Shown: positions 8,471-17,046 of the stretch, piece by piece
Position numbering within the stretch: the stretch's first letter is position 1
Layout: the number at the start of each line of letters is the position of its first letter
Assembly (NCBI RefSeq): GCF_007483665.1
Contig: NZ_ML660189.1
Coordinates: 146,430-210,429, forward strand
Direction of reading: 5' to 3'
Length of the DNA stretch: 64,000 nt
Source: Catellatospora sichuanensis
GTDB lineage: Bacteria; Actinomycetota; Actinomycetes; Mycobacteriales; Micromonosporaceae
The notes under the pieces: generated by a model
Told to the model about the DNA's origin: nothing
Databases searched by the model: none
The model's input: the letters and a program-made list of their open reading frames with translations, nothing else
Position numbers and translations under genes: made by a program

Positions 8471-8497
8471 CGCGGTGGAGCTCGGGGTGCGCGGGGG

Positions 8498-9154
8498 TCA
8501 GGCGAGGGTGAGGGCGGTGGTGGCGAGCATGCCGGCCAGGATGGTGAGGGCGATGGCGCCGGGGTCGAGGCGGGCGCCGAACCAGCGGTCGGCGAGGTCG
8601 CGGCCGGGGAGCAGGCCCGAGAGCGGCGCGCCGAGCAGGACCAGCCAGCCGGCGAGCAGGCCGGCCGGGCCGTGGTCCTGCAGGAAGGCCGCGATCAGGG
8701 TGACCACGGCGGCGCAGGCCGCGCCGAGGGCGAACAGCAGCGGCAGGATCAGCGGCGGCAGCTTCTCACCGCCGCGCTGGGCCCGGTCGATGCGGGCGGC
8801 GGCGCTCTCCAGCAGCGGGATCGGGTCGGTGGCGGCGGAGGCGGGCTGCTCGGGCAGCGGCAGCGGGGGCGGCACGGGGCCCAGCCGCCGGCCGCGGCGG
8901 CCGCGTACCTGCTTCAGCTCGTCCCACAGGGCGCCCGCCGCGAGGTCGGTCTGCGCGACGAGGCGCTGCGCGTGCGCCATCCGGGCGGTCGCCGCGACCA
9001 CCGCGTCGTCGGCCGCGGCAAGGTCGTGCTCGATGGTGGCGATGCCGTCCGCATGGGACTGCACGGCCGCGGTAAGCGCCGCCTCGTGCCGCCGGGACGC
9101 GGCGACCAGGTCGGCGATCAGCGCGCGGTAGCGGACCGTCGGCGGGGAGGTCAC
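8498..9154 (-). CDS. Coiled-coil membrane protein of the FtsK-like cluster
   Basis: A 218-residue protein of no recognised family. Residues about 8-75 are helical and Ala/Asp/Glu-rich (coiled coil), followed by a basic, Pro-rich linker (RGRRGRRLGPVPPPLPLPEQP) and three hydrophobic segments in the last 95 residues (about 137-163, 170-190 and 198-218). The GTG start overlaps the FtsK-type ATPase stop as GTGA, so it is the last gene of that operon. Architecture and position suggest a membrane anchor or channel partner of the ATPase; this is inference from context only. Confidence 0.65.
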   Translation of the reverse strand: MTSPPTVRYRALIADLVAASRRHEAALTAAVQSHADGIATIEHDLAAADDAVVAATARMAHAQRLVAQTDLAAGALWDELKQVRGRRGRRLGPVPPPLPLPEQPASAATDPIPLLESAAARIDRAQRGGEKLPPLILPLLFALGAACAAVVTLIAAFLQDHGPAGLLAGWLVLLGAPLSGLLPGRDLADRWFGARLDPGAIALTILAGMLATTALTLA

Positions 9155-11901
9155 GGGGCCACCTCGTACGGGATGATGATCTGCGCTCGCTGGTGCACCG
9201 CGCGGTCGAAGTGCAGGGCCCGGTTGAGCCGGGGGAACCAGGCCGGCCCGCCGGGCTGCGGGTAGAGCGCGGACAGCTCGGGCCCGTGCACGTCGAGCGC
9301 CACCCAGGCGCCGATCGCGTCGAAACGGGCGCCGGGGCCGCCGAGATCGTCGCGCAGCCGGGCGACCGTACGCCACCAGCCGAGCAGGTGGGTGCGCCGT
9401 TCCGGCCCGCGGGCGAGCACGGTGCGCAGCAGCTCGTGGCCGCTGGGCAGGCCCGGTCCTGGCTTGGCGGCCAGCCGCGCGGCGACCGCGTCCATCGCGA
9501 AGGCGAAGACGTAGTGCGGGGGAGCAGGCAGCTCGGGAGCACCGCGGTCGCGGCCTCCGGCGTCGGGTGGCGGCTCCTGGGCCAGTTCGGCCAGCAGGCC
9601 GGTGACGCCGTCGGCGTCGTACCAGTCGCAGCGGTGGCGGGCCTCGAGCACCGCGTGCAGCGACTTGGCGGGCGTGGTCGCATCGGAGTCCAGGCACAGC
9701 ACGCTGAACCGGGCCGAGCCGGACGTGTGCTGGCTGCCCAGGGCGTGCCCGGCGGCCAGCAGCACCGCGCAGGCCTCGTCGGCCCGGGTGCCGAGCACGG
9801 CGAGGTTGCGGCCGGGCGCGCGGTTCAGCCGCAGTGTGGCAGGGCGGCCCGTCACGTCGATGGTCTCGCCGAGCAGGGCCACCGCGCCCACCGAGGCGGG
9901 CAGTTCCGGCGCGGGCGGTGGCGGCAGCAGGGGGAACAGCGGGCGGGAGTCGCCGTCGAACAGCCGGGGCGGCTCGGCGCCGTCGGGCCGGGCCGACCAC
10001 AGCTGCTCCTGCAGTCCGAGCCAGGTCGCGCGGTCGCCCGCGTCGGGCAGCCGCACGATGGTGTTGGCCGACGGCACGCCGGAGTCGGCGTTGACCACGG
10101 CGTGGCAGCGCGGGATCAGCTCGGCGGCCAGGTTCACATCGGACAGGATGCGGCGCGCCTTGGGCAGCGCGATGCGCAGCGTGAACTGCGAGACCAGGCC
10201 GGAGCGGCCCCACAGCGCCTCGATGCCGGACACGTCCTGGCTGGCCAGCACCAGGTGGATGCCCTGCGAGCGGCCCCGGCGGGCCAGGTCTTCCAGCAGG
10301 TCCACCGCCTCGCTGGTGACCGCGTCGCGGGCGCCGAGCAGCACCTGGAACTCGTCGATCACGGCGACGATGCGCGGCCAGTTGCCTGCCGGGTCCTCGG
10401 CCCGCAGCTCGGCGAGCTTGGTCGCCTCGTGCTGCTTGGCGGCGGTGGCCCGGCGCTTGAGCTCCTCGGCCAGGTGCCGCAGCAGGGCCAGGCCGAACTC
10501 CCGGTCGCTGTTGACGTTGACGCCGACCAGCCGCACCTGCGGCAGCCAGCTGGGGTCGCGGGTGCCGGGGGCGAAGCGGGCGAAGGACACGCCCTCCTTG
10601 AAGTCCAGCAGGTACAGCGACAGCTCACCGGGGGAGTAGCGGGTGGCCAACGCGGCCAGCCAGCAGTAGATCAGGTTCGTCTTGCCCGAGCCGGACGGGC
10701 CGCCGATCAGGGCGTGCGGCGGGTCGTCGCCGAGCACCAGCTCGACCAAGCGGCCGTCGGTGCCCTCGCCGATCGGCGCGCGCAGCGCCTCGGCCGAGGA
10801 CTGCTGCCAGATCTCGTCGGGCAGCAGCGCGGCGAACGGCACCGGCGGCGGCCCGGCGGTGGCCTGCTCGGCCAGCGCCCGGCAGACCCCGGTGACCAGG
10901 GCCGCACCCGGCGGGGCGTCCAGCCGCACCGGGATCTCGCCGGTGAGGCTGGTGCGGGCCGTGCCGTTGGCCCGGATCGCGATCGACTCGACGTCGGTGT
11001 CGGCGGCGAGGTCGAAACCCCGGCTGATCAGGTGTACGCCGGCCGCGACGCCGGTGCGGGCGACCCGGTCGAGCTGGGCCCGCTCGGCCTTGGACAGCTC
11101 CGCGCCGTTCGGGTCGGCCAGCAGCACCGCCACCCGCCAGGGCTCGGGGCGGCGGCCCGTCTCCGCGGCCAGCTCGGCCACGCTCAGGTAGACCCCGCCG
11201 AGCACGTTCTCGTTGATCCGGCGGATCTGCTCGGCGAGGTCGTCGAGCAGCGGGGCGAGCCCGCCCGGCCCGAGGTACGAGATCAGGCCCGCCGGGGCCA
11301 GCGGGGCGAGCCCGGCCAGTGCGCCGCCGAGCCGGCCCGGGTCGTACACGCTGATCCGCAGCGAACCGGGCGGCACCGACGCCAGCGCGCGCAGCAGCAT
11401 CGCCCCGATCAGGGCGTCCACCGCGGCCACGCCATCGCCGGACACGCTCAGGTGTGCGGTGTCCAGCAGCGGCACCAGGGCCGGGACGGGCGTCGCCGGT
11501 GCGGGCTCCTGCACCAGCGAGCCGACTCGCAGCAGTCCGGGGGTGAGCCCGGCCTGCTGCTCCGGCTTCATCCCGGGTCGCCACGACGTCCACGGGCTGC
11601 CCGCGGTGCCGGGCGCGGCGGCCTCGGCGAGCCCGAGCAGGCCCCGGCCGAGTTTCGCGGTCTCCCGCTCGCGACGGGCCCGTGCCTCGGCCAGGGCCGT
11701 GTCACGCGTCGACAGCAGCTCGTCGCGCCGTCGCGGAGCCGAGCGCCGGACGGCGTCGAGCTGCGCCAGCGCGGCGGCCCGGGCGGCCGCGGTGGCGGCC
11801 AGCGAGGCGCGGGCGGCGTGCCGGGCCGCGGCCAGTTCCCTGCGTACCGCCGCGACGATCCCTCGGCTGGTCGGCGCAGTCGCGGCGTCCTGCTCAGCCA
11901 C
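9151..11901 (-). CDS. FtsK/SpoIIIE-family ATPase with N-terminal coiled coil
   Basis: A 916-residue protein. Residues 1-90 are an Ala/Arg-rich helical coiled coil. The central FtsK-type motor has Walker A GPSGSGKTNL (401-410) and Walker B IVAVIDEF (511-518), followed by DLLEDLARRGRSQGIHLVLASQ. The C-terminal third (about 690-916) resembles a second motor domain with no P-loop. No transmembrane segment and no gamma DNA-binding domain is present, so it is not the chromosome-segregating FtsK. It resembles the cytosolic part of type VII EccC motors, which pump proteins. It overlaps both neighbours (8 nt upstream, 4 nt downstream). The partner 86-residue hairpin protein supports a secretion-like role, but no cargo or pore is proven. 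Confidence 0.8.
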   Translation of the reverse strand: MAEQDAATAPTSRGIVAAVRRELAAARHAARASLAATAAARAAALAQLDAVRRSAPRRRDELLSTRDTALAEARARRERETAKLGRGLLGLAEAAAPGTAGSPWTSWRPGMKPEQQAGLTPGLLRVGSLVQEPAPATPVPALVPLLDTAHLSVSGDGVAAVDALIGAMLLRALASVPPGSLRISVYDPGRLGGALAGLAPLAPAGLISYLGPGGLAPLLDDLAEQIRRINENVLGGVYLSVAELAAETGRRPEPWRVAVLLADPNGAELSKAERAQLDRVARTGVAAGVHLISRGFDLAADTDVESIAIRANGTARTSLTGEIPVRLDAPPGAALVTGVCRALAEQATAGPPPVPFAALLPDEIWQQSSAEALRAPIGEGTDGRLVELVLGDDPPHALIGGPSGSGKTNLIYCWLAALATRYSPGELSLYLLDFKEGVSFARFAPGTRDPSWLPQVRLVGVNVNSDREFGLALLRHLAEELKRRATAAKQHEATKLAELRAEDPAGNWPRIVAVIDEFQVLLGARDAVTSEAVDLLEDLARRGRSQGIHLVLASQDVSGIEALWGRSGLVSQFTLRIALPKARRILSDVNLAAELIPRCHAVVNADSGVPSANTIVRLPDAGDRATWLGLQEQLWSARPDGAEPPRLFDGDSRPLFPLLPPPPAPELPASVGAVALLGETIDVTGRPATLRLNRAPGRNLAVLGTRADEACAVLLAAGHALGSQHTSGSARFSVLCLDSDATTPAKSLHAVLEARHRCDWYDADGVTGLLAELAQEPPPDAGGRDRGAPELPAPPHYVFAFAMDAVAARLAAKPGPGLPSGHELLRTVLARGPERRTHLLGWWRTVARLRDDLGGPGARFDAIGAWVALDVHGPELSALYPQPGGPAWFPRLNRALHFDRAVHQRAQIIIPYEVAP

Positions 11902-12904
11902 CGCTGCGGCGGCGAGCCGTGGGCTGCGTGACGCGGCCCAGCTCGTCGACGGCGGAGCGGCGGCGGCCGCTGTCGGTGATGCGCAGCGCGGCCCGGTGGG
12001 CCTCGGCCCGTTCGGTGGCCCGCTGCTGCGCGGCCCCGGCGGCGGCCCGTTCGGCCTCGATGATCTGGTTCAGCTCGTCGGCGGGCCGGCCGTTGGCCCG
12101 CAGCAGCGCGGCGACCAGCAGCGCGGCGGCGGTGGCGGCGTCCACCGGGTGGGTGGGCGCCCGGTCGGCGGTGCGCTGAGGCGAGGTGTGGCAGACCCGC
12201 GCCACGATCTCCTCGGCCGCCTCGGCGGGCAGCTGCGGCAGCAGCTCCGAGGGCAGCGCCAGGGCGGCCCGGCGTACCCGGGCCAGGTCCTCCAGCCGCG
12301 GCGGGTAGCCGACCAGGTCGGCGGCGAGCTGGCGCAGCAGCGGCGGTGCGATCGCGGCCAGGCCGAGGCCGACGGCGGGGCCCGCCGCGGCCAGGTGGCG
12401 GTGCAGCCGCCTGCGGTCGCCGTCGTGGGCCGCCTGTACGCAGCGGCGCAGCAGCTCGGCGCTGGACTGCGCGGCGTCGGCGCGGTCGCCGGTGAGCGTG
12501 GACGCGGAGAAGCCCTCGCCGGTCAGCGCGGCGATCCGCTCTCCCCACCAGTCGGCGAGGCGGCAGTCACCGGAGCCGGTGGCCTCCCCGCGCGGGGCCT
12601 GGGCGGGCACGGTGGCCTGCCAGCCCTCGTCGTGGCGGGCGTGTGTATCGGCGGGCATGCCCAGCGCCAGCGCGTACTCGTCGAGCCGGTCCTGGGCGAC
12701 CCGCAGCGCGGCGGCGGCGTGGTCCAGGCGCTCGACGGCGCGGCTCAGGTCGGGCACGCTGACCGGGGTCGCGCTGTGGTGCAGCACCCAGGCCAGCAGC
12801 CCGGTGGCGCTGCGCAGGCGTTCGGCGGCGGCGGAGACCTGCGGCAGCGGCAGTTCCTCGCGGGCCACCCGCAACTGGTCGGCAAGATCTTGAACGAGGC
12901 TCAT
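11894..12904 (-). CDS. Conserved-context protein of the FtsK-like cluster, unknown function
   Basis: A 336-residue, mostly helical, Ala-rich protein with no recognised domain. The N-terminal 90 residues form heptad-like helices (LVQDLADQLRVAREELPLPQ). A middle domain at about 115-290 is globular, and a C-terminal coiled coil (about 285-315, EAERAAAGAAQQRATERAEA) ends in a basic tail. No signal peptide or membrane span. The ATG overlaps the mini-cistron stop, and the 3' end overlaps the ATPase start by 8 nt, so stoichiometric production with the ATPase is likely. It may be an adaptor or chaperone. Confidence 0.65.
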   Translation of the reverse strand: MSLVQDLADQLRVAREELPLPQVSAAAERLRSATGLLAWVLHHSATPVSVPDLSRAVERLDHAAAALRVAQDRLDEYALALGMPADTHARHDEGWQATVPAQAPRGEATGSGDCRLADWWGERIAALTGEGFSASTLTGDRADAAQSSAELLRRCVQAAHDGDRRRLHRHLAAAGPAVGLGLAAIAPPLLRQLAADLVGYPPRLEDLARVRRAALALPSELLPQLPAEAAEEIVARVCHTSPQRTADRAPTHPVDAATAAALLVAALLRANGRPADELNQIIEAERAAAGAAQQRATERAEAHRAALRITDSGRRRSAVDELGRVTQPTARRRSGG

Positions 12905-13026
12905 GCCGTCGCCTCCTTGCTGCGCTCGTCACCGACGGCATGAGCTGACCTGGGCCTGCTGATTCGCTCGCTACGCTCGTCACCGACGGCGTGAGCTGAT
13001 CCGGGCACGCTGATTCGCTCGTTCAT
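12901..13026 (-). CDS. Mini-cistron of the SERSER/DERSEE repeat class, copy 2 (tandem unit)
   Basis: A 41-codon frame starting MNERISVPGSAHAVGDERS, immediately repeated as ERISRPRSAHAVGDERS and closing KEATA. The two units are near-identical at DNA level, so this is a tandem duplication of the element. It starts 8 nt after the stop of the 86-residue hairpin protein and ends with ATGA on the next gene's start. Compare 5337-5399 and 61864-61938. Confidence 0.5.
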   Translation of the reverse strand: MNERISVPGSAHAVGDERSERISRPRSAHAVGDERSKEATA

Positions 13027-13034
13027 GAGGGCGC

Positions 13035-13295
13035 TCACAGCGTCGCGACGTACGACTCGGCCTGCTCCACCGCGTGCAGCGTCGCGGTGAGGCACTCCTC
13101 GAGTTCCGAGGCGGCCTGGGCGAGTGCGGCCTGCGCGGCGGTCACGGCCTCGTGTCCGGAGCCCTCCACGGCCGTGGCAAGGCTGAGCTGGGCCTCGCCG
13201 AGCCGGTCGTTGGCGGAACGGACCGCGTCCTGGCCTTCCTGCACATGCAGCATGGCGGCATCGATGGCGGCTTTGACCTCGGCGACGCTGGCCAC
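13035..13295 (-). CDS. 86-residue helical-hairpin protein (WXG100-sized, no WXG)
   Basis: Two Ala/Glu/Gln-rich helices (about 4-42 and 49-82) separated by a turn reading EGSGHEA. Length and fold prediction match ESAT-6/WXG100 proteins, but there is no Trp-x-Gly and no C-terminal YxxxD/E signal; the tail is ESYVATL. The GTG start follows GGAGGTGCC. As first gene of the operon encoding an FtsK/EccC-like ATPase it may be the cargo or a structural subunit. Its family is not recognised with certainty. Confidence 0.6.
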   Translation of the reverse strand: MASVAEVKAAIDAAMLHVQEGQDAVRSANDRLGEAQLSLATAVEGSGHEAVTAAQAALAQAASELEECLTATLHAVEQAESYVATL

Positions 13296-13387
13296 GGCAC
13301 CTCCACGGGGGATCGGATGGAATTCCTCCGCGAGAGTATGACGTTTTCGCCCGTTTATAACCCTTTCGCCACGCCTGGCGGCGGTAG

Positions 13388-13990
13388 CTACTTTTCCGAC
13401 AGTGCCCGGACCGTGCGCCGCTGCCGCCGCCTTCGGGAAACGGTCATCATCCACCAGACCAGGCCGATCAGGAAGACGACCACCAGGAACGGGATGATGA
13501 TGGCGACGACCGACAGGCTCGCGCTCGCGCCGTCCTCGACCGTGGACACGACCGGAGCCGCCACACCGAGCGTGGCCGCGTTCATCACCGGGCGGGCGAC
13601 CGCCTTGGTGCTGTGCACCGTGAGCGCGATGAGCAGCCCGATCACGATCGGTATCCACAATTTCTGCGTCCACAGCGCCGACGGGTCGGTGACCGTGACG
13701 GTCTCGGAGCCCGAACCCGCCGCGAAGGCCATGCCACCCGCGGTCGGCCGGACCACCGTCTGCACCACGTCGTTGACGCTGTCCACCACCGGCACCTTGT
13801 CGGCGACGAACTCGATCGCCAGCAGCACCGCGAGGATCAGCAGCACCCACCCGTTGCTCAGCCATGACCAGGCCGAGGGCAGATTGATCAGATTGGTGTA
13901 CCGGTCCAGCATGCCGATCACCAGCAGCGGGATGTAGGCGTTCAGTCCCGCCGCCGTGGCCAGCCCCGTACCGGTGAGAAGTTCGAGCAC
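13388..13990 (-). CDS. DUF4126-family membrane protein
   Basis: A 200-residue protein beginning LLTGTGLATAAGLNAYIPLLVIGMLDRY, characteristic of DUF4126, with about five hydrophobic segments and a conserved EFVADKVPVVDSVNDVVQTVVRP motif in the first half. The C-terminus is a basic, cytoplasmic tail (SRRRRQRRTVRALSEK). GTG start. It is divergent from nucS with a gap of about 70 bp. The function of the family is unknown. Confidence 0.8.
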   Translation of the reverse strand: MLELLTGTGLATAAGLNAYIPLLVIGMLDRYTNLINLPSAWSWLSNGWVLLILAVLLAIEFVADKVPVVDSVNDVVQTVVRPTAGGMAFAAGSGSETVTVTDPSALWTQKLWIPIVIGLLIALTVHSTKAVARPVMNAATLGVAAPVVSTVEDGASASLSVVAIIIPFLVVVFLIGLVWWMMTVSRRRRQRRTVRALSEK

Positions 13991-14061
13991 GCTCCCAGCA
14001 TGCCCCGCTCGTGCAACGGACGCGAACGCTACGGCGGATACGCGTCCCTTAGGCTGTTTCG

Positions 14062-14721
14062 GTGCGTCTCGTCATCGCCCGGTGCACCGTCGACTATGTC
14101 GGACGGCTGTCATCCCATCTCCCCTCCGCCAAACGCCTGCTCATCGTGAAGGCGGACGGTTCGGTCTCGATCCACGCCGACGACCGGGCATACAAGCCGC
14201 TGAACTGGATGAGCCCACCCTGCAAGCTGGTCGAGGAACCCGGCGTGTGGCGCGTGGTCAACAAGGCAGGTGAGGAGCTCAGGATCGCCCTCGAGGAGAT
14301 CTTCGAGGACACCTCCCACGTCTTCGGCCCCGACCCCGGCCTCCAGAAGGACGGCGTCGAAGCCCACCTCCAGGAGCTGCTGGCCGCCGCCCCCCACACC
14401 TTCGGCGAGGGCTTCACCCTGGTCCGCCGCGAATACATGACCGCCATCGGCCCGGTCGACCTGCTCTGCCGCGACGCCGCCAAGGCCCACGTAGCCGTCG
14501 AGATCAAACGACGCGGCGAGATCGACGGCGTAGAACAGCTGACCCGCTACCTGGAACTCCTCAACCGCGACCCCCTGCTCGCCCCCGTGGCCGGCATCTT
14601 CGCCGCCCAGGAGATCAAGCCCCAAGCCCGAGTCCTCGCCGAAGACCGAGGAATCCGCTGCGTGGTAGTCGACTACGACCGCCTCCGCGGCACCAAGAAA
14701 GACGAACTAACCCTCTTCTAA
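14062..14721 (+). CDS. nucS: Mismatch-specific endonuclease NucS/EndoMS
   Basis: A 219-residue RecB-like nuclease that cuts at mismatches and replaces MutSL mismatch repair in Actinobacteria. The N-terminal DNA-binding/dimerisation domain begins [15 protein letters not shown]; the C-terminal nuclease domain carries the catalytic set Asp133 (GPVDLLC), Glu147 and Lys149 (VAVEIKRRG) and the QLTRYLELL helix. The extreme C-terminus, [10 protein letters not shown], is the beta-clamp-binding peptide typical of actinobacterial NucS. GTG start. Monocistronic, ending in a family-A inverted repeat. Confidence 0.96.
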   Translation: MRLVIARCTVDYVGRLSSHLPSAKRLLIVKADGSVSIHADDRAYKPLNWMSPPCKLVEEPGVWRVVNKAGEELRIALEEIFEDTSHVFGPDPGLQKDGVEAHLQELLAAAPHTFGEGFTLVRREYMTAIGPVDLLCRDAAKAHVAVEIKRRGEIDGVEQLTRYLELLNRDPLLAPVAGIFAAQEIKPQARVLAEDRGIRCVVVDYDRLRGTKKDELTLF

Positions 14722-14722
14722 C

Positions 14723-14819
14723 CCCCAAGATCCAGACGATCTTGCGTGGACTGTGGGTGCGACACGCCCGAAACGGGCAAAGGCGTAACAGTTCGCGCAA
14801 GATCGTCGCGATCTTGGGG
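14723..14819. repeat. Intergenic inverted repeat, family A copy 1
   Basis: Nested stems: outer CCCCAAGATC/GATCTTGGGG, inner GACGATCTTGCG...CGCAAGATCGTC, with a loop containing GGGTGCGACACGCCCGAAAC. It lies between convergent nucS and the TetR gene. It is related to the copies at 23621, 44758, 49970 and 57227. Confidence 0.75.
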
Positions 14820-14844
14820 TGGGGCGGGGGCGGGGCGGGGTGGG

Positions 14845-15432
14845 TTAGGGGGTGAAGCCTTTGCCTACCTTGGTGAGGGAGTCATCGACGATCTTGGCGA
14901 GGTCGAGGGTGCCGTTGGAGTCGACCCAGGCGAAGATGGCGGGGAGCATGGCGCCGAAGCAGGCGCCGGCCATGATCTGCACCTCCAGGTCGTCCTCGGG
15001 GCGGCCGGTGCGTGGCGCGACCGCGGCGCTGATCAGCTTGATGTTGCCGAGCAGGTTGTCGAGCAGGCGGGCACGCACCGCGGGCACGGAGTTCTGCAGG
15101 CGGGCGCGCAGGAGCAACTTGTCGCGGTCCGCGTCCGGCAGGTTGCCGAGCGTGCTCCGCACGGCGTGCCGCAGTGCGTCGACCGGCCCCATCCCGACCG
15201 GCGCCGCGGCGACCGCGGACGCCAGCATCGGGTCGTACTCGTCGTCGAGGACGACGTCCTCCTTGGTGGCGAAGTACCGGAAGAACGTGCTGGGGGAGAT
15301 CTCGGCGGCCGCGGCGATCTGCTCCACCGTGGTGGCGTCGTAGCCCTGCTCGGTGAACAGCCGCAGCGCGTGCTCCTGGATCAACCAGCGGGTCTTCTGC
15401 TTCTTGCGCTCACGCAACCCCGACGAGCTCAT
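14845..15432 (-). CDS. TetR-family transcriptional regulator
   Basis: A 195-residue regulator. The N-terminal helix-turn-helix spans about 12-55 (TRWLIQEHALRLFTEQGYDATTVEQIAAAAEISPSTFFRYFATKEDVV), and the all-helical ligand domain follows. ATG 15432 is preferred over 15450 because GGTGGAG sits about 10 nt upstream. It overlaps the end of the MFS efflux gene by 23 nt and follows it in one operon, so it most likely senses the pump's substrate and represses the promoter at 16946-16979. Confidence 0.9.
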   Translation of the reverse strand: MSSSGLRERKKQKTRWLIQEHALRLFTEQGYDATTVEQIAAAAEISPSTFFRYFATKEDVVLDDEYDPMLASAVAAAPVGMGPVDALRHAVRSTLGNLPDADRDKLLLRARLQNSVPAVRARLLDNLLGNIKLISAAVAPRTGRPEDDLEVQIMAGACFGAMLPAIFAWVDSNGTLDLAKIVDDSLTKVGKGFTP

Positions 15433-16933
15433 GTGCGGATTCTCCACCATCGCCGGGGTCGGCGCGGCGGGCGGGCAGGAGCAGGGCGGTCAGCGCCGCC
15501 CCGGCGACCGCGATCGCCGCGCAGCACCACAGCACCGCGGCCATGCCCGCGACGAACGCGTCGTGCGCGCTCGCCGCCAGCTCCGGCCGGTCCAACAGGG
15601 CGGCCACGGCGTACGCGCCCGCGGCCGAGTCCTGCGCGGTCCGCGCCGCGTCGGCCCCGAGCCCGGCGACGTCGACCCGTCCGGTGTAGACGGCGTTGAG
15701 CAGGCTGCCCAGCAGGGCGACGCCGAGCGCCCCGGCGGCCTGCCGCATGGTCATCGTCAGTGCGGTGCCGGAGCCGGCCCGCTCTGGCGGCAGCGCGCCC
15801 AGCACGGCGTCCATTGCCGGGGCCAGCGCCAGGCCGGTGCCGAAGCCGACGACCGCGCACCAGGTGGCCGCGAAGCCGTACCCGGTGGTGGGTCCGGTCG
15901 TCGCCCCGAGGGCCAGCCCGGCCGCGGTGATGAGCAGGCCCGCGGTGACCGGCAGCCGGTGGCCGATCCGGACGGACAGCCGTGCCGCGAGCGGCGACGC
16001 CACGAACAGGCCGCCGATCAGGGGCAGCAGCCGGACGCCGGTGCCCAGGGCGTCGTAGCCGAATCCGAACGACAGGTACTGCGGCACCACGAAGAGCAGT
16101 CCGAACAGGCCGAAGGAGAGGATCGTGGCGGCGACCGCGCCCCACAGGAAACCGGGGTCGCCGAACAGCCGCAGATCGATCATCGGATGGGCGGTGCGCC
16201 GCTCCCACCACACGAAGGCGGTGAGCAGCAGCACGCCGCCGGTCAGCGCGGCCAGCACCAGCGGGTCGCCCCAGCCGCGTTCGGGGGCGGCGACGATCCC
16301 GTACACCAGGGTCACCAACCCGGTCGTGGAGAGCAGGCCGCCGGGCAGGTCGGCGGGGCGCGGGTGCGGATCGCGGTTCTCCGGCATCAGCAGCGCCACC
16401 GCGATCATGCCGAGCGCCGCGACCGGCACGTTGATCAGGAAGATCGAGCCCCACCAGAAGTGGTCGAGCAGGTAACCGCCGACGATCGGCCCGAGCGGGA
16501 TGCCCAGGCCCAGGCCCAGCATCAGCACCGCGACCGCCTTCGGCCGCTCGGCGGGCGCGAACAGCGCGGGCAGCACCGCGACCGCGGTCGGGGTGAGGAT
16601 CGCCGCGCCGAGGCCCATCAGGGTGCGGGCGGCCAGCAGCGCGGCCAGCCCATCGGAGAAAACCGAGATCAGCGAGGCCGCGCCGAGCACGGCCAGGCCG
16701 ACCAGGAGCAGCCGGCGACGGCCGTAGCGGTCGCCCAGCGCCCCGAACGGCAGCATCAGACCCGCGAACACCAGCACGTACGCGTTGACGACCCACTGCA
16801 GCCCGGCGGTGCCCACGTCCAGGTCCGCCGCGATCGTGGGCAGCGCGACGTTGAGCACCGTCCCGTCCAGTCCCACCACGAGCACGCTGAGCACGAGCGC
16901 GCCGAGCGCCCACCAGCGCCGTCCAACCTGCAT
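15410..16933 (-). CDS. MFS drug efflux transporter (DHA2, 14 TM)
   Basis: A 507-residue proton antiporter of the EmrB/QacA type. Fourteen hydrophobic segments are visible. TM1 carries motif D1 (LDGTVLNVALPTI), the loop after TM2 carries motif A (GALGDRYGRRRLL), and motif C-like GLGIPLGPIVGGYL is in TM5. The strong Shine-Dalgarno GGAGGAG supports the start. The TetR gene is downstream in the same operon, a typical inducible multidrug pump. The substrate cannot be predicted. Confidence 0.93.
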   Translation of the reverse strand: MQVGRRWWALGALVLSVLVVGLDGTVLNVALPTIAADLDVGTAGLQWVVNAYVLVFAGLMLPFGALGDRYGRRRLLLVGLAVLGAASLISVFSDGLAALLAARTLMGLGAAILTPTAVAVLPALFAPAERPKAVAVLMLGLGLGIPLGPIVGGYLLDHFWWGSIFLINVPVAALGMIAVALLMPENRDPHPRPADLPGGLLSTTGLVTLVYGIVAAPERGWGDPLVLAALTGGVLLLTAFVWWERRTAHPMIDLRLFGDPGFLWGAVAATILSFGLFGLLFVVPQYLSFGFGYDALGTGVRLLPLIGGLFVASPLAARLSVRIGHRLPVTAGLLITAAGLALGATTGPTTGYGFAATWCAVVGFGTGLALAPAMDAVLGALPPERAGSGTALTMTMRQAAGALGVALLGSLLNAVYTGRVDVAGLGADAARTAQDSAAGAYAVAALLDRPELAASAHDAFVAGMAAVLWCCAAIAVAGAALTALLLPARRADPGDGGESAHELVGVA

Positions 16934-16945
16934 GACAGCTCCTCC

Positions 16946-16979
16946 AAAATGATAGTCACTAGAAAATGACAGTAGCTAC
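16946..16979 (-). promoter_or_regulatory. Promoter/operator region of the MFS-tetR operon
   Basis: An AT-rich patch directly upstream of the MFS start. It holds two direct repeats AAAATGAyAGT (16946-16956 and 16963-16973, spaced 17 bp) and two small palindromes, TAGTCACTA (16953-16961) and GTAGCTAC (16972-16979). Likely the binding site of the co-encoded TetR protein. Confidence 0.45.
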
Positions 16980-17002
16980 CATAATTATGGAGCGCAAACA
17001 GC

Positions 17003-17032
17003 GAGGCCCCCGGCGGGTGCGCCGGGGGCCTC
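17003..17032 (-). terminator. Terminator of the aldehyde dehydrogenase gene
   Basis: A perfect 13-bp GC stem (GAGGCCCCCGGCG and complement) with a 4-nt loop, 15 nt past the aldehyde dehydrogenase stop and upstream of the MFS promoter. Confidence 0.75.
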
Positions 17033-17046
17033 GTGGTGTTTTCGGA

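Noticed and set aside
11568..12548. Arg-rich minus-strand frame overlapping the 336-residue gene
   Set aside because: Different frame, low-complexity composition, no motif; shadow of the FtsK and 336-residue genes.
16946..17032. Horizontal transfer signature from AT-rich patch
   Set aside because: The patch is only about 40 bp and fits a normal promoter/operator; flanking genes have typical composition.
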